In this document: piece after piece, positions 10,380-21,999 of the stretch | How the letters are laid out: the number at the start of each line of letters is the position of its first letter | Position numbering within the stretch: the first letter of the stretch is position 1 | NCBI GenBank assembly: GCA_900175165.2 | Contig: FWWN02000674.1 | Coordinates: forward strand, 119,404 to 183,403 | Direction: 5' to 3' | Source: Rhizomucor pusillus | Taxonomy: Eukaryota; Mucoromycota; Mucoromycetes; Mucorales; Lichtheimiaceae | Length of the DNA: 64,000 nt | Made by a program: the position numbers and the translations under genes | The notes under the pieces: model-generated | Seen by the model: only the letters and a program-made list of their open reading frames with translations | Told to the model about the DNA's origin: nothing | Databases searched by the model: none

Positions 10380-12617
10380 ATGTTCTCAAAGACTAATCCT
10401 TACGACGAGATCGTAGGTACGTATGTCAATGTACACTCGTATGCGATAGAGACAATGCTGAGCCTGATGTGCTTAGCCGCGGCTACGGACGAAAATCTCA
10501 CCTCTGAAAACTGGGAACTTATCCTTGGAGTCTGTGACAAGGTCTCTCGAAGCCCTCCGGATAGGTAAATTTTATCAGTGGGGTCTCGCTGCAAATGCCA
10601 AGCTCTTGGCTGCAGCTTGCAGAAAAAAGAAGACTAATATAGATTGTCAGCGCCCGGGATTGCATCACAGCAGTGTCAAAGCGATTCACAAGTCGAAATG
10701 CTAACGTGCAACTCTATGCATTGACGGTAACTATTACGATAGTACACCGTGTAGTCACGCGGGCTTAACAGATTGTCATTCCAGCTCGCAGAAGCCTTGG
10801 TGAAGAACTGCGACATCGCAGTTCACCGCGAGATATCCTCGCGCATGTTCACAAATGCCTTGACAAAGATGATTCATGATAGAGTATGTAGTGAAACATA
10901 TTGATAAAGGAAGGGTATACTAAGCTGGTCGATAGTCGACGCACGAAAGTGTCCGAAAACGAGCATTGGAGTTCATCCAAATGTGCTCTCATGAATTCCA
11001 AGCAGACACATCTCTTGGTCTAATGAACGAAGTATATCACAACCTTCGATCTGAGGGCATCCAGTTCCCGAATCCTCAAAAGCCCAAGAAGGAATACACT
11101 CAGGTACGCATTCAAGCTACGTGATCTCCCAGGGTTTTAAATCAGCTAATTCAAGCGATGCCACAGTCTGAATTGGATAAACAAAAGGAGGAGGAAGAAC
11201 TTCAACTGGCGCTGGCACTTTCCTTGTCTGAATCAGAGAATCAGAGGTCTACATATAGAGTGAGTCTGTGCAAGCATGTAGCCTCAAAGCAACGGAAAAG
11301 CTAATCCCATTTCTCTTAGCCCTCAAGCTCGGTGGCTGCAAAGACTACTACGTCGACGCAGGCAACTTCTGCCACAGCGTCAGGTACCACAGCCAATCAG
11401 CCAAACCCATCTTCCCAAGAAGCTGCACCGAAAGTGTCGAGAGTACGTGCTCTTTATGATTTCCAGCCAACTGAGCAAGGAGAGCTTGGATTCCAGAAGG
11501 GAGATATTATCCGAGTCATCGAAAGTGTCTATCGCGATTGGTGGAAGGGCGAACTGAAGGGCCAAACCGGTATCTTCCCTGTGAATTATGTGGAAAAGAT
11601 CGTTGATCCTACACCAGCCGATTTGATGAAGGAGGCGCAGATGGAAGCAGAAGTGATGGGTGAAATCCAAAATGTCGAGCGATTACTCGATATGCTTTCT
11701 CGAATCGACCCACAGCGAGATTCATTTTCCGAGAATGAAGAACTTCAAAACCTTTACAACAGCACGCTTGCCATCCGCCCAAAGTTGGTCAGATTGATTG
11801 AAAAGTACAGTTTGAAGAAAGGTATGAACCGCAAAATAGAAAATTACGGTCAGGAGACTAATCCCCTCTCTCTCTTTCTCTGAAAACTATTAGACGAGTT
11901 GGTTGCATTGAATGAGAAGTTTTTGCAAGCTCGAACAATGTATGACCGAATGCTTGGTTCGTCTATTGCAAAGTATACTTCTCCTCCAGGTACTATCTTT
12001 TGGAACGATACGAGACTATGTGGTACGAATGCTAAACCCATTTATCAGCAGCACACAATGGTTATATGCCGCATCAATATGTTGGATATGAACAGCATCT
12101 CCAGCAGCAACCCCAACCTCAACCCCAACCTCAACAGCAACAGCAGCAGCAGCAACCTATTTACAGCGCTCCGCCGCAGGAACCATACATGGCCTATCAA
12201 GCGAACCAGCCTTATGGCCAAGGATACCCGGTTCAGCCATCACCGGTTGCTCACCACCAGCAACCTCAGATCCTTCAGCAGCAACAGCAACAACCACAGC
12301 AATCGTCGCAGCCTCAAACTCCTCAGCAGCAACAAATGCCTCAGCAGGCTCCTTACAGCCCACCAGCACAGGATGTGTATGCTGGCTATGCTCAGCAGCA
12401 ACAGCAGTCGGCATACAATCAGGTTTACCCAGTCCAACCTTCTCTAGCAACACATCACCAGGCGACGCCGCAAATCCAGCATGCCTCGCCTCCTCCTCCT
12501 CCTCCTCCGCAGCAGCAGCAAACATCTCAGCCGCCAGTTTACCCCCAGACTACGTATCCTGCTCCTTCCCAACCTTACCCAGGTGCTACGCAGCAAGCGT
12601 ATGCGCAAAACTATTAA
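10380..12617 (+). CDS. HSE1: Hse1/STAM, ESCRT-0 subunit (VHS-UIM-SH3-GAT)
   Basis: Nine exons (10380-10416, 10477-10564, 10651-10726, 10785-10883, 10936-11103, 11167-11259, 11320-11821, 11894-11989, 12052-12617) sum to 574 residues. Domain order: VHS (residues ~1-140), a UIM (EEELQLALALSLSESE), an SH3 domain (VRALYDFQPTEQGELGFQKG to GIFPVNYVE), a GAT-like helical region (NVERLLDMLSRIDPQ to YDRMLG), and a Gln/Pro/Tyr-rich tail of ~180 residues. This is the exact architecture of yeast Hse1 and animal STAM, which with Vps27/Hrs sorts ubiquitinated cargo at endosomes. The Q-rich tail has many CAG/CAA codons and is length-prone. Confidence 0.93.
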
Positions 12618-13248
12618 CCCATGTCAAATAAAAATTTTCTTATCAACGGCTGGATAAAAAACAGAAGTGCCCCATTTGTGAAAACAAATGCATGCTGCTG
12701 AATTAAAATGAAGCACTGATCGAGATCGAGTATGAAACATTCGTACTTGCTTGTGATTCGCTGACTTTTGGAAGATTTCAGCAATGTATGTAACTCAAAA
12801 AATGTCAAATTCAATTGCCACTTCACCCTTCTAGAATGATTCTATCGCTTGCTTTGCCTAACGATATTCGTCATTTCCAGCTGTACAAGTCGTATATGAA
12901 CATAGGTGAGAAAAGACAGTCCAAGATATCGTTTCTCACGGCGTGCGGACGTAGGTTGGGATGGGATTTCCGGGGTGCGGGGAAGTTGGAGCAAGAAACA
13001 AGGGAAACCGTGTCCACGGGCGGTCGTCCAAAAAAAAAAGAGCAAGTGAACATCCTGTCGTGTCAGGTCTTTGTGCCTTTTTCTTCACTCTGCTTTCTCA
13101 CGAAAGCTGTGCATGTATTTTTCATACTCGGCTTGTCATTTTTTCGGTGACCACCAGCCAACAGCAGCCAGCCTTTTTTGATCAAATATATCCATCAGGG
13201 CCGAATTGGCAGGTTGTTTATTCCCTTTGATACGTAGCCCGGACGGTT
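12618..13248. other. Intergenic, promoter of the histidine kinase
   Basis: Two plus-strand genes flank this stretch, so it holds the 3' end of HSE1 and the kinase promoter. No coding sequence was recognised. Short frames at 12815-13150 overlap each other on both strands without domain-like sequence. Confidence 0.35.
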
Positions 13249-16200
13249 ATGAAACGGCCCTCCACTGGCGAATCACAACCTCATAATTCAAAGCGACCCT
13301 GCACTCGATTACCCCCGCAGCAACAACCTTCTACTTATAGTACTACTGCTCCCCCACCAACCACTACCATGGCAAATAACACCAACGCCGTCCTGAATCA
13401 CATTCACGACATTGTCCAAGATCTGGAACAAGGCCATCTCGACGTTTGCCTTCGAAAAGCGCTCAAAAACGATGCAATCAAAACTCTATCCCCAGAGGAA
13501 AGCGCTCTGGCGATGGCGGTCGATAACGCTCTCAAGAATATAGCACAGCGCCAGCTCATGCTAGAGACCGACAATCTCAGATACAGGATTGCCATGCAGC
13601 AACAGCATCAGCTGCTCACAGCAGCAGCGCACTGCGACGACAATGCTGACGGCAACGACGATCAATCAATAGACCCAGATAATGCACTTAATTCCAAGGT
13701 CAAGTCGATAGACGCTCGATGCTCTACATCTGAAGAAGGTATTGCCTCTGTCAAGGAAACGTCCTTGCTGGATAAAATACAGTTACATGCTGCCACACCG
13801 CATTCAACATCATCATCAATACCGACTGGGTATTTTGGCAAGTATACCTTTTAGATACTTCTGTAAGTAGCATAATGGCTTACTTTTTCTTTGCAGCAAT
13901 ATCACCAATTTCTGAACCTTCTGCACCATCTCTTGCAACCTCCCCAACTGCGACGCCTCCATTCTCCACACCACCAGTAGTAACAACAAATAATACATCA
14001 CCTGTATACTACCGAGCACTGTCACCTCCTCTCTTGTCAATACCACCACCGTCATCCTCATCTAATACCAGTCCTGAAAATATTGTATGTCCTGATTGTG
14101 TTGTACAGGCCGTCGAAGTGGCATCCTCCGTTCTTGCCGGTAAACTCGAACAACGCATCACCTGCAACCACGAAAGATATGTGAATGGTACTGTAAGCCC
14201 CTCTTCGCCAATCAATCTTTTGAAGAACACAATGAATGCCATGACCGATCTGTTGAAGCGACTTGCCGACGAATGCATGTATGTTGCTCACGAGACAGCT
14301 GTGAAAGGCAAGCTTGGAGTACAAGCCCGGTGCGATCGTGAGATGAAGGGCATATGGAGAGACTTTGTTGTCAATTTAAACACGATGACTCGCAGCCACC
14401 TGGAGCAAGTTCGCGACATTGCCGACGTATCGACTGCCATTGCACGAGGGGACCTGAGCAAAGCCATGACTGTACCCGTCAAGGGCGAAACGCTTGTACT
14501 CAAGAATACGTTCAACACAATGGTAAACCAATTGAACCTCTTTGCATCCGAGGTTTCTCGAGTTGCACACGACGTGGGCACTGAAGGTCGGCTTGGCGCT
14601 CAGGCCACCGTGGCGGGCGCAGATGGCATCTGGAAAGAATTGACAGATAACGTCAACACCATGGCTGCCAACTTGACCAACCAAGTCCGCGACATTGCCC
14701 AAGTCAGCAAATCCGTGGCTCGCGGCGATCTTACAAAGAAAGTGACAGTCGAAGTGAAAGGCGAGATGCTGGATTTGAAAAACACAATCAATACGATGGT
14801 CGACCAGGTAACCAACAACAGTGCCTCTCTCTGTTGTGCGACGTCAGAGCTTAACTTTAATTTTCAACATCAATGCTTACCAATGGCTCATTGCTTAGCT
14901 TTCTACATTTGCGACAGAAGTCACTCGTGTCTCGTTGGAAGTTGGAACCGAAGGAATTCTCGGCGGCCAAGCTGTTGTCAAGGATGTAGCCGGCACGTGG
15001 AAGGACCTTACTGACAATGTCAACATGATGGCATACAGAGTTACAAGCCAAGTACGCGACGTTGCTGTCGTAGCAAAAGCTGTAGCCCAGGGCGATCTGA
15101 GCAAGAAAGTCACAGCTGATGCTCAAGGCGAAGTGCTTGAGTTGAAGAATACGATGAACCAAATGGTATGTAATCAGCCATGTCATTCAAGTTATTCAAC
15201 ATCCGTCTCATTTTGTTTACTACTAGGTGGATCAACTGACCTTGTTTTCGGCTGAACTGCGGCGTGTATCGCTAGAAGTCGGCGTTGAAGGGAAATTAGG
15301 AGGACAAGCTGTGGTCAAGGATGTCGGTGGTGCATGGAAAGACCTCACTGATAATGTAAACACGATGGCTGCAAATCTCACTACCCAAGTACGTTCTATC
15401 GCTGGCGTGACAAAAGCTGTTGCCATGGGCGATTTGTCAAAGAAAATTGAGGTTGAAACACGCGGCGAAATTCTCGACCTCAAGAACACTGTGAACGACA
15501 TGGTAGACCAGCTTCGTGTTTTCTCAACAGAGGTTACACGCGTAGCAAAGGAGGTCGGCACTGAGGGCAAACTTGGCGGTCAAGCCCGTGTACCCAATGT
15601 CGGTGGTACCTGGAAGGATCTAACAGATAATGTAAATACGATGGCAACCAATCTCACCACTCAAGTCCGTTCCATTGCCGTGGTAACCAAAGCCGTGGCC
15701 AACGGTGATTTATCAAAGAAAATCGATGTCGAAACGAGTGGCGAAATTTTGGATCTGAAAAATACTGTAAACGATATGGTCGACCAATTGAACGTGTTTG
15801 CAGCCGAAGTTACTCGCGTCGCAAAGGAAGTTGGCACTGACGGCAAGCTCGGGGGCGAAGCGATCGTACCCAATGTCAGCGGAACGTGGAAAGATCTGAC
15901 CGACAACGTCAATACGATGGCAGCCAACTTGACGACTCAAGTTCGATCCATTGCACTCGTTACCAAAGCTGTTGCCAAGGGTGATCTATCCAAAAAGATC
16001 GATGTCGAGACGAGCGGCGAGATATTGGAACTCAAAAACACGGTCAACAACATGGTAGATCAATTGAACGTTTTTGCGGCAGAAGTTACAAGAGTCGCCA
16101 AGGAAGTAGGCACGGAAGGAAAGCTGGGTGGACAAGCACTGGTACCCAACGTGGATGGAACGTGGATGGACTTGACGGATAACGTTAACCAAATGGCTGC

Positions 16201-19200
16201 AAATTTGACGACTCAAGTGAGATCCATCGCCGAAGTCACAAAAGCCGTAGCCAACGGTGATCTTAGCAAGAAAATCGAGGTTGAAAGTGGCGGCGAGATT
16301 CTCGAGTTGAAGAATACGGTTAACAATATGGTGGATCAATTGCGTGTATTTGCGTCCGAAGTGACTCGCGTGTCCAAGGAAGTTGGCACCGAAGGCAAAC
16401 TCGGCGGTCAAGCCGTGGTTCAAGGAGTTGCTGGGACCTGGCATGAATTGACAGATAACGTCAATATTATGGCGGCGAATTTGACGACTCAAGTACGTTC
16501 GATCGCAGAAGTAACAAAGGCAGTTGCCAGCGGCGATCTGTCAAAGAAGATTGAAGTCGAAACTCGTGGTGAAATTTTGGATCTAAAGAATATCGTCAAC
16601 GATATGGTGGACCAGCTACGTGTTTTCGCGTCTGAAGTAACAAGAGTTGCGCGTGAAGTCGGCACAGACGGTAAACTAGGTGGACAAGCTATTGTTTACG
16701 GCGTTGCAGGCACCTGGAAGGACCTTACGGATAACGTCAACACAATGGCTGCCAATCTGACAAACCAAGTACGCTCTATCGCCGAGGTTACCAAAGCAGT
16801 AGCCTTGGGTGATCTTTCCAAAAAGATCGAAGTAGAAAGCGGCGGCGAGATTCTCGAACTCAAGAATATCGTGAACAACATGGTTGATCAGCTTCGTATC
16901 TTCGCGTCTGAAGTTACTCGAGTGTCAAAGGAAGTCGGCACAGAAGGAAAATTGGGTGGTCAAGCGATCGTTCAAGGTGTTGCTGGCATGTGGAACGAGC
17001 TTACGAACAATGTTAATATCATGGCAGCCAACCTCACAAACCAGGTCCGCTCAATCGCTGAAGTTACAAAAGCAGTGGCTCTTGGTGATCTAAGCAAAAA
17101 GATTGAAGTCGAAAGTGGTGGAGAAATCCTGGAACTTAAGAATACTGTAAACGACATGGTGGATCAACTACGTGTCTTCTCCACTGAAGTGACCCGAGTC
17201 GCGAGGGAAGTCGGAACTGAAGGAAAGCTTGGAGGGCAGGCTATTGTCCAAGGTGTTGCCGGCACTTGGAAGGACTTGACGGATAACGTCAACATGATGG
17301 CTGGGAACTTGACAACCCAAGTCCGCTCGATTGCCGATGTTACTACCGCAGTTGCCAAGGGCGATCTGTCACGGAAAATTGACGTAGAAGTACAAGGTGA
17401 AATTCTTGAGCTAAAGTAAGTCAGAAAATGGTTACATTGCTATAAATATACATGTGCGAATATCAGCAAAACTCATTATATCTATCTAGGAATACGGTGA
17501 ATTCGATGGTCGATCAGCTTCGCGTTTTTGCGGCCGAGGTGACACGCGTTGCAAGAGAAGTTGGTACCGAGGGCATGCTAGGTGGCCAAGCGACTATCGT
17601 CGGTGTAGATGGTACATGGAAAGACCTGACCGATAATGTGAACTTGATGGCTAGCAATTTGACCGATCAACTTCGCGCCATCGCCGCCGTGTGCAAAGCC
17701 GTTGCTCAGGGAGACCTGTCAAAAAAGATCGAAGTTGAAGTGCACGGCGAAATAGCTGAACTCAAGAACACAATTAATACCATGGTGGATCAGCTCAATT
17801 CCTTTGCTTTTGAAGTGACAAGAGTCGCACGCGAAGTCGGCACAGAAGGCAACCTTGGTGTTGAAGCACGAGTCAAGGGGGTTGGTGGTGTGTGGCTCGA
17901 AATTACAAGCAATGTCAACACAATGGCTAGCAATTTGACGACCCAAGTACGTGCTTTCGCGCAGATTTCGGCGGCTGCGACGGAAAACGACTTTTCACGA
18001 CTTATCACCGTCGAAGCATCTGGTGAAATGGATGCCCTGAAAACCAAAATCAACCAAATGGTGGGCTCGTTGCGCGATGCTATCCGCAAGAATGGTCAAG
18101 CAAGAGAAGCGGCAGAGCTTGCTAATCGATCAAAGAGCGAGTTCTTGGCTAACATGAGCCATGAAATCCGCACACCCATGAACGGTATCATTGGCATGAC
18201 ATCTCTGACGCTTGAGACAGAGTTGACAAGGCAGCAGCGCGAAAATCTTATGATCGTGTCAAGTCTCGCCAATACACTTTTGACAATTATCGATGACATT
18301 TTGGATATCTCCAAAATAGAAGCTGGAAGGATGACTATTGAAGCGATACCATTTTCATTACGTTCCTCAGTCTTTAGCGTACTCAAGACGCTCGCGGTCA
18401 AAGCCAATCAGAAGAATTTGGATTTGATTTACAATGTTGATCCTAACATTCCAGACCAGCTTATTGGCGATCCTCTTCGCTTACGACAAGTTATCACAAA
18501 CCTAATTGGAAACGCTGTAAAGTTTACAGCGCGCGGTCATGTTTCCCTGGAAACGCATCTAGTGGAAACAGACGGTGATTATGTAACACTACAACTGTCT
18601 GTTAAAGACACAGGTATTGGCATTCATGAAGATAAGCTGCAAATCATCTTTGATACCTTTTGCCAATCTGACGGAAGCATCACGTAAGTGAAAAAAAAAA
18701 GAAAGCAAAGACCTCCATTTCTGGTTTGCATAATTACATTTAATACTTCTACCACATAGTCGCGAGTTTGGAGGCACTGGTCTCGGACTGTCAATTTCAA
18801 AGCACCTCGTACAGCTCATGGGAGGCGAGCTATGGGTAGAGTCCAATTACGGCCATGGCTCTCAGTTTTACTTCACCGTCAAGCTGCGGCGATACACTCT
18901 CGATGAAGAAGAAGTGCTTGCGAAGATGTTGCGATTCCAAGGCCGACGCATACTGTTTGTGGACAACAAGTATGATCAAGCAGACACCGCGGGAAAGATT
19001 GATCGGCTCGGACTGCAAACGTTCCGAGTGTGTAACGTTGAAGAGGCAACAGAGCTCGCCAACAAACATGAAGGTCGGAGCAAGCCGTTCTTCGATACCA
19101 TCGTGATCTCGAGCATGGATGACGCGGAGAAGATACGAGAGATTACATCCCTGAGATACATGCCTGTTGTGCTTGTTGCACCGGAAATTCAGCAACTTAA

Positions 19201-19788
19201 GATGAAATCATGCATTGATTATGGTATCACAGGCTACTTTATCTCTCCGTGCAACCTAGCTGACCTAGCTGACGCGCTCCAACCGGCGCTGGAAAGCCAC
19301 GCGGCTTTACCGAGCGACGGAAACGAACTATTGCCACTGAACATTCTGCTGGCCGAGGACAATGTTGTGAACCAAAAGCTGGCTGTGAGGTTCTTGCAAA
19401 AGTATCGCCACAACATCAAGATTGTGTCGAATGGCAAAATGGCAGTGGAAGCGTTCCAATCTCACGGCTTTGATCTGATTCTTATGGATGTCCAGATGCC
19501 AGTGATGGGTGGATTTGAAGCGACGCAGAAGATCCGAGAAATTGAACGCGAATCTGGCTCAGATACCCGTATACCCATTATTGCTCTGACGGCGCATGCT
19601 ATGATTGGTGACCGCGAACGATGCTTGCAAGCAGGCATGGTAATAAGGATCACGTTACATTTCCAGAAGGCTGTCACAGCATTTTAACCTTTTGTTCACC
19701 GTAGGACGAATATGTCACCAAACCTTTGCGTTTCCCGGAGCTCATCGCCGCTATTAAAAAGTTTACACCGCGTTTTGCTACCCGTTGA
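13249..19788 (+). CDS. Group III (Nik1/Os-1-like) hybrid histidine kinase with 13 HAMP units
   Basis: Seven exons (13249-13738, 13897-14807, 14899-15165, 15227-17415, 17490-18683, 18760-19639, 19705-19788) sum exactly to 2004 residues. After a disordered N-terminus, ~92-residue repeats run from about 14250 to 18070. Each has the pattern LTDNVNxMAANLTxQVRSIA, then [15 protein letters not shown], [17 protein letters not shown] and [12 protein letters not shown] count 13 GDLSKK-type HAMP units plus a degenerate one at the start. HisKA follows ([20 protein letters not shown], phospho-His in SHEIR), then HATPase (N box GNAVKF, G boxes DTGIGI and GTGLGLS), a degenerate receiver, and a receiver with [13 protein letters not shown] and a late Lys in TKPL. 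There are no membrane helices, so it should be cytosolic. Family members sense osmotic stress and fungicides through the HOG pathway. The first intron (13739-13896) is the only in-phase choice found. Confidence 0.9.
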
Positions 19789-20695
19789 CAATGTTGATGC
19801 GGTAGATATAGATTGCATACCGCTCGCTTTAAAACTAGTCTGGCTACTAGTTATGTTGTGTTTCCTGCGATGTATTCCATTTTATTTTTGGATTTAAAGT
19901 GTACAATGGTCCCTGCAGAAGGTATTTTTATTTCTTCGATCCATGTGTGCTGGAGGGCGCGCGCTCGGATCTTGTTCCAAAGTAGGCAACAAAAGCTTAT
20001 TCCTCCTTGCGCAACCAAAGGCATTTGGAACGGGTTCGCCGGCTTGTATCCACATTGTGAGATAGATGGCTGAACTGTATTGTGTAGGAGCGAGCTGTAT
20101 CGCGTCCATTCCAAGCCATTGGGAGAGCAGAACGCGCAACGGAAACGCGTTTGCTTAATGATATCATGCCACGCCAAGCAGGACTGGAGCTGCAACCCGT
20201 TATGGTAAAACTTAGGTGTAACCTTGGAACTGTGGCTTGATCCTCGCTCATATCCCAGGCAACTGCATGGCACGCATCCGGATTTTCATTTTAGGGTATT
20301 TAGAAAGCATTACTGTTGACTAGGATACATAGCAGCTCAGGCATATGCAGGTGTCAGGAGGGCAGATTATCAGTGCATAAACAAAGAAAAGAAAAAATAG
20401 AGGGTCTAAATAATAACTTTGGTTAACAACTCACTGTGACAAGAACTCATACAGTGATTTTTTTCACTATGGATGCCAAGCACGCAAATGAATCGCTTCA
20501 TACTATTAACGCATCTGCGTTGTTTCTCGGATTGCCTCCCGCCACGTTAGCACTGTATCACAAGAGAAAAAACCTGTACTGTGGCGCTTATCCACTCTAA
20601 AACAATGGCAGTTTTCCTATATATTCCCCCTCTATCTCCCTTCCGTCCGTGGCCTTTTTCCGTTCCTTGTTTACCATCTTCTTTTTCTTTCACTT
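19789..20695. other. Intergenic region with an unresolved minus-strand frame
   Basis: A 140-codon minus-strand frame (20273-19851) and a second overlapping frame (20139-19894) occur here; neither starts at a convincing ATG or shows a known domain. Otherwise this is the 3' flank of the kinase and the promoter of the small coiled-coil gene. Confidence 0.3.
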
Positions 20696-21082
20696 ATGGG
20701 CGGTATGCCTACACTGTTCTACAAATTTCCACCACCAGTTCCCATTCCATCGACTCGTCGCGATGTTCGTCGTCTAGAGACAGAACTTACCTGCCTTCAG
20801 AACGAGTACACTTACATCTGCATCATGTTTGACTCTCTACGCAATGCATTCTACGCGAAAGCACTGCAGCAACCGTCTCAATTCACAGCTGTACCGGTCT
20901 TGTACCATCGCCAAGGACGTGGAGACATAAATCGAGAGATGCTCGCCGCATATGACGATCTGACGCTCAAGCTGCGGCAATTGGAACGCAAAGTGGAGAA
21001 ACTTGAAAGCGAACTCTGCGCCGTCAAGGAACAGCTTACCAAGAAACGAAGGCTAAATGATAATTCGGTGCAATGGGTGTAG
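20696..21082 (+). CDS. Small coiled-coil protein, function unknown
   Basis: Single-exon frame of 128 codons starting MGGMPTLFYKFPPPVPIPST. A Pro-rich N-terminus is followed by a helical region, and the last third has a clear heptad-like pattern (LTLKLRQLERKVEKLESELC), ending in a basic KKRR stretch. I do not recognise a family. Length, codon use and absence of internal splice sites make it a plausible gene, possibly a lineage-specific protein. The ATG at 20696 follows a C/T-rich leader. Confidence 0.55.
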   Translation: MGGMPTLFYKFPPPVPIPSTRRDVRRLETELTCLQNEYTYICIMFDSLRNAFYAKALQQPSQFTAVPVLYHRQGRGDINREMLAAYDDLTLKLRQLERKVEKLESELCAVKEQLTKKRRLNDNSVQWV

Positions 21083-21512
21083 CACTACCCCGATCGCGGA
21101 CGCAGGCGGACGCGAATATATGATGTATGTTTGGAAAAGAGCTTTGTTCTGTTCACATCCAAACATGTACTGTGTGCTGACGTGTGTCTAGGAGAACTAT
21201 GTATATCACTTATTGACGACTGTGCAAACCAGAAGGAAGAAGAGAGACGAAACATGCACACACACAACATAACATTTACGCGCGCGCAGTCAAGTGGACA
21301 ACCTCTATTACTTTGCGCTAGCATCAAGCGACAGAGAGGATCAATTTATCATATATAATATCCTTATATAGTATACATATCATATGGAGAAAATTGTACA
21401 TAGGATCTCCCAAATCATCTTCCATGCATATACTTTATCTTTTTTATCCCATCTATCATTTTATTCTGCCATCTATTTGTTACCCCCTCGTCTTTGACAG
21501 CAGATGATGTTT

Positions 21513-21559
<47 letters not shown>

Positions 21560-21999
21560 CCACCCTACTCTCGCCTTATGCCCAACTATGTGCAGCCTCA
21601 TCATCATCATTAAATAACTACAAAGCATAAGTTTATTAATGGCGTACAAAAAAGATAATCCGATCCTATCACTCGATCGACGATCCTCTTTGGGTTATTA
21701 AGAATCTCTGAAATCAGGTTATGAATGGTAGGTACACTCTTCGTGCTGTTGAGTCTATGATTTTGATAATGTATTCTTGGCCGACCACCGGTTGCTACAA
21801 TGTGTGCAAAGAGTGAGACAGGTTGGCATCATCATGGCAACACGTGAAATTCGCCGCAAGCAACGCGGCCCTGGTTCTTTGCAACAATACTCCGCTTTCC
21901 CGTTCCCGGACGAGGCCGTGTTCGGATAAACAATCTTCGTTTTTCTCCACACCCAACTACCCCCCCCTCTCTGCATTGCCAATTCACGGGCACATAACG
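21083..21999. other. Intergenic region with microsatellite
   Basis: About 900 bases without a recognisable gene. Contains a compound microsatellite (listed separately) and the promoter of the succinate dehydrogenase gene, including a C-rich tract at 21961-21968. Confidence 0.4.
21513..21558. repeat. Compound (TC)13(TA)10 microsatellite
   Basis: An uninterrupted TC dinucleotide run of about 13 units passes directly into a TA run of about 10 units, in non-coding DNA upstream of SDHA. Likely polymorphic between strains. Confidence 0.95.

Noticed and set aside
12157..12525. Ala/Glu-rich minus-strand frame opposite the Hse1 tail
   Set aside because: Complement of CAG/CAA repeats; no independent evidence.
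15986..16492. 168-codon minus-strand frame antisense to the histidine kinase repeats
   Set aside because: It repeats with the period of the HAMP units and is explained by them.
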